The notes: generated by a model from the sequence alone, not told the origin. A stretch of DNA of 64,000 nt from Oppiella nova (GCA_905397405.1 CAJPVJ010000002.1:62001-126000), one strand, 5' to 3'; shown: positions 8,973 to 17,762, counted from the first letter of the stretch. Made by a program: numbers and translations.

Positions 8973-9260
8973 CTACTTTTTTATTTTGGGTTTTAAATCA
9001 TTGACAAAGAGTATCAATCCAAACAGTATTGGACTACTCAGTATGCACAAGGCCACAAAAGAGATGCTATTGCCATAATTTAAACTGAATAAAAATAAAG
9101 CCAAGATGATCAACGCAAACGAGATAACTTTTACCAATTTCACATGTTGCGCTAAAACAGACAATTTACTTTTCTGAGTCTTGGCGATCTGCTTTGAGCT
9201 GATCAAATACAAGCTATAACTGGCAATCAGGATCAGCAGAAATGCAAATACCAATATCAT
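8973..9260 (-). CDS. Small inner-membrane protein, DUF3325-like
   Basis: A 95-residue protein with three predicted membrane helices (about 3-20, 45-63 and 68-87) and a basic C-terminus. The frame stays open upstream, but the ATG at 9260 is the likely start because it overlaps the stop of the preceding PepSY gene as ATGA, the sign of translational coupling. Small membrane proteins of the DUF3325 type are regularly the last gene of iron operons made of a TonB receptor, DUF3649 and PepSY genes; both size and place fit. A role as partner of the PepSY protein in reducing or handling siderophore iron is an inference from context. Confidence 0.65.
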   Translation of the reverse strand: MILVFAFLLILIASYSLYLISSKQIAKTQKSKLSVLAQHVKLVKVISFALIILALFLFSLNYGNSISFVALCILSSPILFGLILFVNDLKPKIKK

Positions 9261-10819
9261 GACACAGACTCCTGCGCTGATTTTTGTTCCAGTTTTTTCT
9301 TGATCTTCGCCACAGCTTTGTTTTGAATCGGTGTGATTCTTTGATGTAAAAAAATCGCTAAAATGGCAAATAACCAGATCATTAAGTCCACACGTAAAAA
9401 TAACCAATAGTCCTGTAATGAATGAATATATTGATTAGAAATTAGATAATAGACATTTAAAATAGGCAAGGCTAATGTCATGGCAATCAGCAACTTGAGC
9501 TGAGTTTTCCAGAGATATTGTTGTTTTGTGCAGAGCGCAATTATAAAACTGAATAACCATAAAGTGAAAAATGTATAGACTTCATAATTCGGTGTATCTG
9601 CTTGAAGTTGCACAAAACGATTGGCATATAAATAACCCAACATCGCAACGGGTAAACCAATAATCATCGTGGTATTGAGTCGATTTACCAGATAATGCCC
9701 AAAGTGAAAATGATCATTTTTCTTCTGTAATTGTCGTTTTAAACTCCAGAGCAATAAGCCCGAAGCAATCATTGCACAGCCCAGAAGACCAGAGAAAAAC
9801 AAGCCTAAACGCAATAAAGGTTGGGCAAAATTCGCCATATGCAGCCCATACATACTGGCATTTAATGTTGCAATTGCACTGTTATTACGAGTATTCCCAA
9901 TTAAAGCACCAGTAGCGCCATTAAAGCTAAGTTGTGCTTGATTACGTGTAATCGAATGATCTTCTAAGGCAGTAATCGTGAGCTTGGCAAGCTGTGTATT
10001 GGGTTGATCTACGGTAATGTTATCAATATTAGTTTTTCCCCATTGCTGTTGGGTTTGTTGCAGGAAATGTTGAATAGATAACATATTCTTCGGCTGTGCT
10101 TGTTGAGCCTTGTTTGCAGTTGAAACATGACGAATTTCATCAAAATACTGATATGGATTATCTGGATAGGCTTTTTTCATCCCTGCGGGGAAAAGCAGAT
10201 AGAAAAAGATCGCTAAGCCGGTAAATGTAATGGTTAAGAAAAAGGGCAATGCGATTACCGAACTTACATTATGAAAATCTAAATATGAACGCTGACCTTT
10301 AAATGCTCTTAAGGTAAAGAAATCGGTAAATATCTTTTTATGGGTAATAATGCCTGAAATCAAGGCTATAAACATAATTAACGCTGCAAAGGTGACAATC
10401 AAACGCCCAATCGAATAAGGCATTCCATAAAGCTGATAATGAAATCCATAAAAGAAATCACCGCCTTGTGTGGCAGAAAGACTCAATTCTTTACCTGTAT
10501 TGGCATCTAAAGTTTTACTTTCATAACCACCATCTGCTTTTTGCCAATAAATTTTATTTGCAGGGGTATTCTGGTTTGCAACACCGATATACCAACTTTT
10601 TGCATCTGGGGCATTTTTTTGCAAATAAGCAAATGCAGACTGTATAGCGGATTCCTGTTTGATCTGCATACTCGCGAATTGTGGTTGCATCCACATACTA
10701 ATTTCATGGCGATAATATGTTGCAGAACCTGTCAAAAAAATTGCAAATAACAGCCAGCCGAAAGTAAGCCCGATCCAAGAGTGTAACCATGCCATAGATT
10801 GACGAACAGATTTATGCAT
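9257..10819 (-). CDS. PepSY-domain inner-membrane protein, siderophore reductase type
   Basis: A 520-residue protein of the PepSY_TM family (PiuB, FoxB and relatives), in which membrane-embedded histidines can bind haem and pass electrons to ferric siderophores in the periplasm. The first helix carries WLHSWIG (13-19) and a large periplasmic loop follows. Further helices bear conserved His in FYGFHYQLYG, DFHNVSS and MYGLHMANF. Four to five more helices make up the C-terminal third. It lies in a minus-strand operon downstream of a TonB-dependent siderophore receptor, 3 bases after the DUF3649 gene, and overlaps the DUF3325-like gene by 4. This supports a role in iron release from the imported siderophore. 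No NAD(P)H or flavin domain is present, so it needs another electron source. Confidence 0.82.
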   Translation of the reverse strand: MHKSVRQSMAWLHSWIGLTFGWLLFAIFLTGSATYYRHEISMWMQPQFASMQIKQESAIQSAFAYLQKNAPDAKSWYIGVANQNTPANKIYWQKADGGYESKTLDANTGKELSLSATQGGDFFYGFHYQLYGMPYSIGRLIVTFAALIMFIALISGIITHKKIFTDFFTLRAFKGQRSYLDFHNVSSVIALPFFLTITFTGLAIFFYLLFPAGMKKAYPDNPYQYFDEIRHVSTANKAQQAQPKNMLSIQHFLQQTQQQWGKTNIDNITVDQPNTQLAKLTITALEDHSITRNQAQLSFNGATGALIGNTRNNSAIATLNASMYGLHMANFAQPLLRLGLFFSGLLGCAMIASGLLLWSLKRQLQKKNDHFHFGHYLVNRLNTTMIIGLPVAMLGYLYANRFVQLQADTPNYEVYTFFTLWLFSFIIALCTKQQYLWKTQLKLLIAMTLALPILNVYYLISNQYIHSLQDYWLFLRVDLMIWLFAILAIFLHQRITPIQNKAVAKIKKKLEQKSAQESVS

Positions 10820-10822
10820 GAG

Positions 10823-11101
10823 TTAACCTATAAACTTGGAAAATAGGAAAAAAGTAGCGACCAGAGCTAGGCTGATCAGCGTAAGTTTTTTTAAAGAATG
10901 TATACAAAAGCTTAGGATCACAAAAATAATGTAAAAAATAAGTGCGCTAAATGCCGCCAAGTAAATAGATTCAGCTTTGGCAAAATAAGGATAAAACACA
11001 TCAATTAAAGCTAAGGATACTAAATAACTGCACACATAGCCCATACCAAAAGCCAGTATAAAACGATAGAGCACTGATAAAGGGTAGAGCACAATCTGCA
11101 T
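10823..11101 (-). CDS. Small membrane protein, DUF3649-like
   Basis: A 92-residue protein with three predicted membrane helices (around 10-30, 42-60 and 68-86). The ATG at 11101 is preferred over the GTG at 11110 because AAGAAAG lies at suitable distance before the ATG only. Its place between a TonB receptor and a PepSY gene matches the DUF3649 genes seen in siderophore operons of Pseudomonas and Acinetobacter. I cannot point to catalytic residues. A role in the PepSY membrane complex is an inference. The call by family is moderately sure; length, hydropathy and order fit. Confidence 0.6.
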   Translation of the reverse strand: MQIVLYPLSVLYRFILAFGMGYVCSYLVSLALIDVFYPYFAKAESIYLAAFSALIFYIIFVILSFCIHSLKKLTLISLALVATFFLFSKFIG

Positions 11102-11127
11102 AACGATCACTTTCTTGCAATTGAAAA

Positions 11128-11153
11128 CGCCTTAATCTTAAAAGATTAAGGCG
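11128..11153 (-). terminator. Hairpin between receptor and downstream iron genes
   Basis: Perfect 12-base stem CGCCTTAATCTT and AAGATTAAGGCG with a 2-base loop, followed on the minus strand by TTTTC. It lies after the receptor stop codon and before the DUF3649 gene. The T-run is short, so it may end only part of the transcripts or protect the receptor mRNA. Confidence 0.6.
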
Positions 11154-11161
11154 AATTCAGA

Positions 11162-13321
11162 TTAGTATTTAAATTTTACAGCAACACTATAGTTTGCAGA
11201 TGGGCCATAAAAAGCCTGACCATCTGGGAAGCTATATAAATATTTTTTGTCTGTCACATTGTTTGCATTTGCCTGTAGCGAAATATGCTTATTCAAGTCA
11301 TAGCTACCCATCAAATTCACTAAAGCATAAGCATCTTGGGTAATTGTACTCTTTACAGAAGAGTCATACAGCTTGGTCGCATCTTGCCATTGTAACGCTG
11401 CGCCAATTTTCAGTTTAGGTATAGCTGGAATAGTATAGGTGGTTAAAAGATTAATGGTTTGGTTAGGGTTGTAAGTACGTGCCTCTCCACCATTTTTTAA
11501 ATCTTTTAAACTAAATTGGCTATAACCGAATGTCAGATTTAAATGATCTGTTAATTGTCCAGCCAGTCCAACTTCTACCCCTTGAGAACGTAAGTCACTG
11601 GTTTCAACTTTTCGATTGAGAGGGTTTCCGTCAGAGTTACGTAATGGGTAATTACTTTGTTCTGTACGAAACACCGCCAAAGTTCCAGTGAGTTTGTCAT
11701 CTAGCCATGAACTTTTAATACCTGCCTCATAGCTTTCGCCTTCAACTGGTTTGAGTGCTTTATTATCAGTACCTAATCCAGATTGTGGGCGGAAAATAGA
11801 GGTATAGCTTAGATAACCCGTGTATTCAGGGTTAAAGTTATAGGTAATGCCAACATAAGGAGATACTTTGTTTTCATCATAGGCCATTGATGAACCATAA
11901 CTTTCACCTTCACTTTTAGCTTGAACATAATTTAAACCGAGTAAAAGTTTTAAATCATCGTTTAAGTGTAGGCGTGTTGCAGCATATACAGAATTGAGCT
12001 TTTGAGTATAGTTTGCAGCATCACTAAAAGCAGACCAAGTTACTGATTGGGGTGTCCAGCTTGCCCAGTTTGTGGTGAGCTGACGTAAATAACCTTGGGA
12101 GTAATCATTGTAGATATTAATATCATTGATCATACCTGAAGTTTGTTGATCATATTGTTTACTTTGTAGATAACTATAACCCAGTGTCGCTTCGTGTTCT
12201 CGGCCAAATAATGAATAAGAGCCTTGTAGATTTAAGTCAGCAAAATGTCTTTTTAGACTTTCTTTACCGCCCCAAGCGGTAAGGGCTACACCTGCTCCAT
12301 TTTGATCAGGGTAACCAAAATAATAGAGTAAGTTACTGTTGTGATCGGTTTGGGTATAATTATAGCTAAGCTTTGCTGTCCACTTATCATTAATTTTTTG
12401 CTTTAGCTCAGCAAAAGCATTTTGTGACTTATTGTCCCAATAGGCCCAATCTGGATTGGGATTATAATTTCGGTTATAAGAAAGTTGATTTCCATCTGCA
12501 CCGAGAAGTGGTAAAGCACCCCAATTATTTGCATTAGGTTTGTTTTGTTGTTGGCTATAACCGACTGTCAATAATGTGCTATCACTTAAATCCGCATCAA
12601 TGATGCCAGAAAATCCATTTTTCTCGGATGAATAGCGATCTAGATAAGAATCTCCAGTTTGTTCATAACCCATCAAACGTCCGCGGATGCTGCCTTCTTT
12701 GTTTAATGCACCTGAAACATCTGCTTCATAGCGTTGGGTATTCCAAGAGCCATAACTTAGCCCAGCATTGGCTTGAAATTCTTGGGTAGGACGCTTACGG
12801 ATATAATCGATTGTTGCGCTTGGATCACCAAAAGCATTGGTTAAGGCATCTGCACCTTTAATCACATCAATACGATCATAAAAATATGTATCAGGGTTGG
12901 TATTATTATAATTGTAGCTGCTAGAAGGGAAGCCGACGCCATCAGTTAAAATATTTGAGATTTCAAAACCACGAGCAGTGTAGGTTGAACGTTCGGTTTC
13001 TTGACTGCTGACAGTAATACCAGGTGTATTACTTAGAGCCTCACGTGCACTATTGAGTGCAAAATCATTTAATTGCTGACGTGTCACCACATTAACAGTC
13101 TGTGGTGTTTCTTTAACAGGAATATTCAGCTTGGCAGCGCTTGCAGATTTTTTAACGATATAAGATTTTGATTGTTCAGAGCTTAATTCAGTTTGATCAG
13201 CTGTGGCTTGAACTGAAATCGTGGGTAGATTTTCAATATCTGCAGCAAAACTCTGCTGAGCACTGAATACCGCTAAACTAAGAAGAGAGAATTTAAAACC
13301 GTGTGGGAGAGAATTCAGCAT
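11162..13321 (-). CDS. TonB-dependent siderophore receptor (FhuE-like)
   Basis: A 719-residue outer-membrane receptor that imports a ferric siderophore with energy from TonB-ExbB-ExbD. A signal peptide ends at about residue 26 (SFA), followed by a TonB box-like LPTISVQA (32-39). A plug domain spans about 60-190 (KETPQTVNVVTRQQL, LSNTPGITV, ARGFEI). A 22-strand barrel follows and ends in VAVKFKY with the usual terminal aromatic residue. The plug resembles the FhuE/FpvA branch, which takes hydroxamate siderophores such as coprogen or pyoverdine-like compounds, but the substrate cannot be fixed. A Fur box lies 15-27 bases upstream of the start codon. It heads the operon with DUF3649, PepSY and DUF3325-like genes. 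Confidence 0.92.
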   Translation of the reverse strand: MLNSLPHGFKFSLLSLAVFSAQQSFAADIENLPTISVQATADQTELSSEQSKSYIVKKSASAAKLNIPVKETPQTVNVVTRQQLNDFALNSAREALSNTPGITVSSQETERSTYTARGFEISNILTDGVGFPSSSYNYNNTNPDTYFYDRIDVIKGADALTNAFGDPSATIDYIRKRPTQEFQANAGLSYGSWNTQRYEADVSGALNKEGSIRGRLMGYEQTGDSYLDRYSSEKNGFSGIIDADLSDSTLLTVGYSQQQNKPNANNWGALPLLGADGNQLSYNRNYNPNPDWAYWDNKSQNAFAELKQKINDKWTAKLSYNYTQTDHNSNLLYYFGYPDQNGAGVALTAWGGKESLKRHFADLNLQGSYSLFGREHEATLGYSYLQSKQYDQQTSGMINDINIYNDYSQGYLRQLTTNWASWTPQSVTWSAFSDAANYTQKLNSVYAATRLHLNDDLKLLLGLNYVQAKSEGESYGSSMAYDENKVSPYVGITYNFNPEYTGYLSYTSIFRPQSGLGTDNKALKPVEGESYEAGIKSSWLDDKLTGTLAVFRTEQSNYPLRNSDGNPLNRKVETSDLRSQGVEVGLAGQLTDHLNLTFGYSQFSLKDLKNGGEARTYNPNQTINLLTTYTIPAIPKLKIGAALQWQDATKLYDSSVKSTITQDAYALVNLMGSYDLNKHISLQANANNVTDKKYLYSFPDGQAFYGPSANYSVAVKFKY

Positions 13322-13335
13322 TGCTTATCTTAAAT

Positions 13336-13348
13336 GATAATAATTATC
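13336..13348. promoter_or_regulatory. Fur box of the siderophore receptor operon
   Basis: GATAATAATTATC is a perfect palindrome matching the core of the Fur consensus (GATAATnATTATC). It lies just upstream of the receptor start codon, so iron repression of the operon is expected. Confidence 0.85.
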
Positions 13349-13550
13349 GCTTAGTTTATTGTTAGTAGGATGAGCTTACAATAGTCGTGCAATTGAAAAT
13401 ATAAATAGAAAATAAAATAACGATAGAAAATTAGATGAATTGTTATATAAATTCACGCATTTGCCATACCAGTATCCTGTTTTGACTATTCACAATTAAA
13501 TCCTATGAATATGCTATCATGCACTTATAGTGCTGATCAGGAAGAATATC

Positions 13551-14726
13551 TTGCAAAATCGAAAGCTTAAAATTGGAATTGTCGTAGGTGAGGTATCGGG
13601 GGATACTTTAGGCGCAAAACTTATTCGTCGTTTTCGTGAACAGGGTATTGATGCTGAATTTGAGGGGATTGGTGGTCCTCAAATGATTGCAGAAGGATTT
13701 AACAGTTTTTATTCAATGGATATTTTATCTGTGATGGGAATTGTTGAAGTGCTTAAAGATTTAAAAAAATTATTTGCAGTACGTGATGGTTTGGTCGAGA
13801 GATGGTCTGCCAATCCCGTAGATGTTTTTATCGGTATTGATGCGCCAGACTTTAACTTACGCCTTTCAAAAAGTATAAAACAGAAAAACTTGCCTATTAA
13901 AACGGTGCAATATGTCAGTCCATCTGTATGGGCTTGGCGACAAGGACGGGTGCATGGCATCAAAGCCAGTGTTGATTTAGTGCTTTGTCTATTTCCTTTT
14001 GAAAAAGGCTTTTATCAACGATATGACGTGCCAGCAGCCTTTGTTGGGCATCCACTGGCAAGTCAATTGCCATTACAAAATCCAATTTTGGATGCCAAGC
14101 AAGAGCTTGGTTTAGATATCAGTCAAAAGCATATTGCTTTGTTACCGGGAAGTCGGCGTGGTGAGATTGAACGACTTGGACCGTTGGTTTTGGATGCAGC
14201 AAAAATTCTTTATCAAAAATATCCAGATTATCAGTTCCTGATTCCTGCTATTAATGATTTACGCAAACAGCAAATTCAGGAATTATTAAAGCATTATCCA
14301 AGTGACTTGGTCGCAAAAATTCATTTACTGGAAAATACTGATAAAGAATCAAAAATTGGTCGTCAGGTCATGAATGCTGCCAATATTGTGGCTTTGGCAT
14401 CAGGGACAGCGACACTTGAAGCATTATTGTTACATCGCCCAATGGTGACTTTTTATAAGTTGAATTGGTTAACTTATGTGATTGCTAAATTTTTAGTGAA
14501 AATTCCGTATTATTCATTGCCGAATATTATTGCGGGTAAAAAAGTGATTCAAGAGCTTATTCAACAAGATGCCACAGCAGAAAAATTGGCCAATCAAATT
14601 GAAAAATTAATGAATATTGAAACTGCACAAATTCAGGTGATGCAATTGATCACCATGCACAAGCAACTTTTGGCTGGAAATAGTGAAGATCCGGTTCAGG
14701 CGATTTTAGCAATTTTAACACCTTGA
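13551..14726 (+). CDS. lpxB: Lipid-A-disaccharide synthase
   Basis: LpxB joins UDP-2,3-diacylglucosamine to lipid X to form the lipid A disaccharide at the inner face of the inner membrane (GT19 family). With the TTG start at 13551 the protein has 391 residues, close to E. coli LpxB (382). Family hallmarks are IGIVVGEVSGDTLGA near the N-terminus, the EGIGGPQM motif, IDAPDFN, QYVSPSVWAW, LLPGSRRGEI and SGTATLEALL. TTG at 13551 is preferred since GGAAG stands 6 bases before it; an in-frame GTG at 13530 would add seven residues. It is separated by about 18 kb from lpxD-fabZ-lpxA and stands alone here. Confidence 0.93.
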   Translation: MQNRKLKIGIVVGEVSGDTLGAKLIRRFREQGIDAEFEGIGGPQMIAEGFNSFYSMDILSVMGIVEVLKDLKKLFAVRDGLVERWSANPVDVFIGIDAPDFNLRLSKSIKQKNLPIKTVQYVSPSVWAWRQGRVHGIKASVDLVLCLFPFEKGFYQRYDVPAAFVGHPLASQLPLQNPILDAKQELGLDISQKHIALLPGSRRGEIERLGPLVLDAAKILYQKYPDYQFLIPAINDLRKQQIQELLKHYPSDLVAKIHLLENTDKESKIGRQVMNAANIVALASGTATLEALLLHRPMVTFYKLNWLTYVIAKFLVKIPYYSLPNIIAGKKVIQELIQQDATAEKLANQIEKLMNIETAQIQVMQLITMHKQLLAGNSEDPVQAILAILTP

Positions 14727-14747
14727 TTTTTAACGCTAGCAACTGAT

Positions 14748-14769
14748 TAAGCAAATATTCGTTTGCTTA
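14748..14769 (+). terminator. Hairpin downstream of lpxB
   Basis: Perfect 8-base stem TAAGCAAA and TTTGCTTA, loop of 6, 22 bases after the lpxB stop. No T-run follows, so termination would be weak or it may only stabilise the 3' end. Confidence 0.4.
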
Positions 14770-14814
14770 TCGAGCTGCTGGAAAACCTTGTAATCAGTTT
14801 AGAAAACATTTAAC

Positions 14815-14851
14815 CAATAAAAACTCCTCTAAATCTAAGATAAAGAGGAGT
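14815..14851 (-). terminator. Intrinsic terminator of the DUF2797 gene
   Basis: ACTCCTCT (14823-14830) pairs with AGAGGAGT (14844-14851). Read on the minus strand it is followed by TTTTTATT, 35 bases after the DUF2797 stop codon. Confidence 0.75.
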
Positions 14852-14885
14852 ATGTATGAATCAATTTTTGGGTTTGGGGGTAAAA

Positions 14886-15758
14886 CTATTCCGCCCGAAC
14901 TTTAAGTTCATAACCTGTATATTTACGAATATTGATGACACCCGTATCCATAATTAGATATTGACCTTTGATTCCTTGTAGCTTGCCTCGGATAACTGGG
15001 GTTTTATCTAAATTGTGCGATTTAACTTTTTCAGGATAAATATCTACAGGGTAGATAAATTCACGAGGTAATTCATTTTCTAACAATTCGACCGTTTCAT
15101 TAAATTCAAGATTTTGTGCAAATTCATCGCGAATACTTTGAATCTTAGGGGAAAATTCTTGAACCAATTCATTACGAATTTCAATCAGATCAATCGGTTC
15201 AGCTTCACCTTTAAGTAGCTTTCGCCAATCCGTTTTATCTGCAACCTGTGTTCCAAACATGACTTCAAGTTGACCTGAAAGACGGCGCGAACCGACTTTT
15301 AAAATAGGCAGTGCTTGGGTCGCACCTTGGTCTAACCAGCGTGTTGGCATTTGACCTAGACGGGTAATCCCCACTTTTAAAGCACTTGAATTTGCTAGAT
15401 AGACTATATGCGGTTGAAAGCAAACTTCATGAGCAAAATCATCTTCACGGCAAGTACCTAAATGATAATGGCAAGTTTCAGGCTTCATGATACACATGTC
15501 GCAAGACGCCTTGGTTTTCATGCATTTAAAGCAGTGGCCTTGCGAATAAGACTTCGGTGTTTTTGCGCCACAAGAAACACAATAAATATTTCCTGTCGCT
15601 TCAATCTCAATTTCCTGGCCTAAACTAAATGGTAGCTCGGTTTCTGAGCGATCTAATATAAATTTATATTCAACATTTGCCTTATGTGTTTGTTGATCAG
15701 TTACACTAAGGTCTTTAAGACCTGCATGCATTTTATGACAAATGCCTTGTAGTTCCAT
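14886..15758 (-). CDS. DUF2797 protein with zinc cluster
   Basis: A 290-residue protein of the DUF2797 family, function unknown. The N-terminal part carries a cysteine-rich zinc-binding segment with CxxC pairs at C60/C63, C76/C79 and C86/C89, then C96, H98 and C103. After it comes IVYLANSSALKVGITR (118-133) followed by R140-W141 and a Gly, a pattern that recalls the core of the GIY-YIG nuclease fold, although this is my reading and not established for this protein. The C-terminal part ends with a small beta domain (RGKLQGIKGQYLIMDTGVINIRKY). It is transcribed away from the DUF6231-like gene, whose start codon lies 32 bases off. The family call is good, the activity unknown. Confidence 0.75.
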   Translation of the reverse strand: MELQGICHKMHAGLKDLSVTDQQTHKANVEYKFILDRSETELPFSLGQEIEIEATGNIYCVSCGAKTPKSYSQGHCFKCMKTKASCDMCIMKPETCHYHLGTCREDDFAHEVCFQPHIVYLANSSALKVGITRLGQMPTRWLDQGATQALPILKVGSRRLSGQLEVMFGTQVADKTDWRKLLKGEAEPIDLIEIRNELVQEFSPKIQSIRDEFAQNLEFNETVELLENELPREFIYPVDIYPEKVKSHNLDKTPVIRGKLQGIKGQYLIMDTGVINIRKYTGYELKVRAE

Positions 15759-15790
15759 GTTTAATTACTCGCTTCAAAAAAGGTGCAGTT

Positions 15791-16261
15791 ATGGCTGAGC
15801 AAAATGTCATCACTTCAATGCTAGACGATTTATCGCAAGAACAGCCAATTCAAACTGCATTGTGTATTGGGCAAAATTTGGCGCAATACCCTATAAATTA
15901 TTCAATTCAATGGTCCTATTTTAACGTATCTGAGTTTTTAAGTCTGCCTTTTACGCAACGATATGATTTAGGATTTGTACTTTTAGATACAGATGAAATG
16001 TCTGGGGTGACTGATTTGCAGAAATCCCAGTTATTGGTCAAGTTGCGTGATTTACTGGCAAAACGAATCGTCGTGGCATGTCAGTTAAAAGATGAACAGT
16101 TGCTCAGATCGCTTGGTTTTACTCAACTGATTGATAAAACCTTACATCAAAATGATTTTGCACTTTGGCAGTTTAATATTTTGACCTATAAACATGTACC
16201 AGATTGGTTTAATTCTAAGTTCTGGGCCAACCCAGAAAACTGGAATAAATTTCGTTGGTAA
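15791..16261 (+). CDS. Conserved protein, DUF6231-like
   Basis: A 156-residue soluble protein without signal peptide or membrane helix. It begins with a TALCIGQNLAQYP stretch (22-34) and continues with alternating strands and helices (YDLGFVLLDTDEMSG, KRIVVACQLKDEQLLRSLGF), suggesting a small Rossmann-like alpha/beta fold. The end is rich in aromatic residues (VPDWFNSKFWANPENWNKFRW). I recall proteins of this size and C-terminus in Acinetobacter filed as DUF6231, function unknown. It is divergent from the DUF2797 gene with only 32 bases between start codons, so the two promoters must overlap and may be co-regulated. Confidence 0.6.
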   Translation: MAEQNVITSMLDDLSQEQPIQTALCIGQNLAQYPINYSIQWSYFNVSEFLSLPFTQRYDLGFVLLDTDEMSGVTDLQKSQLLVKLRDLLAKRIVVACQLKDEQLLRSLGFTQLIDKTLHQNDFALWQFNILTYKHVPDWFNSKFWANPENWNKFRW

Positions 16262-16386
16262 TGGTTTTATTTTGGTTATAAAAATCAGCCTTAAGCTATT
16301 GCAAAATTTAACAATTCCAATTTTGGTGAATAGGTTAAAGCCAAGTATGCTGTACTTGTCTCATAAAACTTAAAAAAGGAAAACTC

Positions 16387-16989
16387 ATGACAGATTTAAC
16401 CAATATTGTGGAAATTCTGGCAAAACAAGCACTTGGCGGACAACAACAATCACAAGGCGGGCTTGGTGGTGGATTGGGCGGGGTACTTGGTTCAGTACTC
16501 GGTGGCTTGGGTGGGCAGCAACAACAATCACAAGGTGGATTGGGTGGCGTACTCGGTTCAGTTTTAGGTGGTTTGACAGGTGGACAACAACAACAAGCAC
16601 CACAAGCGGGTGGTTTTAATGCCTCATCTTTATTGATTGCAGTTGTGCCATTAGTCTTGGGTTGGATTCAACAAAATGGTGGCCTACAAGGTGCTTTAGC
16701 TAAATTACAAGGTGCAGGTTTAGGTGGGCAAGTTCAAAGTTGGGTCGATCCGTCACAAGGTAATGGTGCTGTAAATGTAGAGCAAATCCAGAGTTTATTT
16801 GGAGGTCAGCAAGTTGAACAAGTTGCTCAACAAGCTAATGTTCCGACCAATGAAGTATATGGTGCAATCTCTACAGTATTACCGCAAATTATTGATTCAC
16901 TCACACCACAAGGTGATGCAACAGATCACACTGAAGCCAATGGTGATATTCAAAATGTCATGAATTTGGTATCAGGCTTTTTAAAGTAA
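16387..16989 (+). CDS. YidB/DUF937 family protein with Gly-Gln repeats
   Basis: A 200-residue protein of the DUF937 (YidB-like) family. The N-terminal third is low complexity: two near-copies of a unit GGQQQQSQGGLGGVLGSVLGGL (about residues 18-63) followed by a third, partial GGQQQQ. A hydrophobic stretch LLIAVVPLVLGWIQQNGGL (78-96) follows. The C-terminal half holds the DUF937 fold with WVDPSQGNGAVNVEQIQSLFG and a helical end (EQVAQQANVPTNEVYGAISTVLPQIID). The role of this family is not established. AAAGGAAAACTC provides the ribosome-binding site. The repeats are encoded by DNA copies of about 66-72 bases and may vary in number between strains. Confidence 0.8.
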   Translation: MTDLTNIVEILAKQALGGQQQSQGGLGGGLGGVLGSVLGGLGGQQQQSQGGLGGVLGSVLGGLTGGQQQQAPQAGGFNASSLLIAVVPLVLGWIQQNGGLQGALAKLQGAGLGGQVQSWVDPSQGNGAVNVEQIQSLFGGQQVEQVAQQANVPTNEVYGAISTVLPQIIDSLTPQGDATDHTEANGDIQNVMNLVSGFLK

Positions 16990-17011
16990 AATCGAACATA
17001 AAAATGATCAA

Positions 17012-17041
17012 AGCCAGTCAATAGGTGTTGACTGGCTGATT
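17012..17041. terminator. Terminator-like hairpin between convergent genes
   Basis: Perfect 10-base stem AGCCAGTCAA and TTGACTGGCT with a 6-base loop, between the DUF937 gene and the convergent lipoprotein gene. The T-run is poor on both sides. Confidence 0.55.
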
Positions 17042-17045
17042 TAAA

Positions 17046-17762
17046 TTAAGGCTGTGGGTCATCGCCAATTGCTTCGCTACTTTTTACGTCGCCATTCTGT
17101 TTCTTTTTAACATATTTAATTTGCCCATATCCTTCAGCATACCATTCATCCAATGTTTCATCTCCGATTTGAGAAATGAAATGACATGCATTATCGAACT
17201 TTAAGGTATTGTCATCATTGTCAATTAAAGTCAGATCCTCAAACCCTACAAATACTAAGTCAATCGTCTTATTGTTTTCAGATTTATCATTGTTATCCAT
17301 TTGCGACTCAATGACTGCGTTATACGTCATTTGGAACTTTTGCTGTGGTTTGAGATTGGATGGGAATGTTGGAAGCGGGGCTTGATAGGTGGTTTTTACC
17401 AGCACATCATTAGGATTTGATCCGAGCGCAGCAATACCATAGTCTAAGTTTGCAAGCATGGTACGGCCAGTTAAATCGTAGATATAATCTGTGCGCACAC
17501 CTGCGCCTTGTCTAACGATTGCTATCGCATTCTGATTGTTAAAGGTTGTGGGAACAATCTGGATTTCTGTCTCTTCATTGTTGTTTAGAGTAAACTGTTT
17601 GTTGGGTTCTAACTTAAAGCAATTATCTGAATTGGCTGCTTTATGTACTTTTTTAACCACTGGTGCTTCTGCTTGATGTTCAGAACTCTCATGCGGTTTG
17701 TTTTTAGAACAAGCAACACTAAAAATAGAAAGTAAGCTAAGTAAAACAACAGTTTTGTTCAT
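17046..17762 (-). CDS. Putative lipoprotein, unknown function
   Basis: A 238-residue protein with a lipoprotein signal: charged start MNK, hydrophobic core and lipobox SVAC with the lipidated Cys at 18. Residues +2 and +3 after Cys are Ser and Lys, so outer-membrane sorting is likely by the E. coli rule. After a short charged linker (HESSEHQAEAP) the mature part is beta-rich and ends in a lysine-rich tail. A FKLEPNKQFTLNNNEE segment and DLTGRTMLANLDYG are visible but I know no family from them. It is transcribed alone; promoter must lie in the short gap before ntrC's terminator. Reported as a real gene because of the clear signal and good codon pattern. Confidence 0.75.
   Translation of the reverse strand: MNKTVVLLSLLSIFSVACSKNKPHESSEHQAEAPVVKKVHKAANSDNCFKLEPNKQFTLNNNEETEIQIVPTTFNNQNAIAIVRQGAGVRTDYIYDLTGRTMLANLDYGIAALGSNPNDVLVKTTYQAPLPTFPSNLKPQQKFQMTYNAVIESQMDNNDKSENNKTIDLVFVGFEDLTLIDNDDNTLKFDNACHFISQIGDETLDEWYAEGYGQIKYVKKKQNGDVKSSEAIGDDPQP

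Noticed and set aside
8973-9407. Longer form of the DUF3325-like protein
   Set aside because: The extra N-terminal 49 residues overlap the PepSY gene and look unlike a membrane protein start; the ATGA overlap at 9257-9260 is a better start.
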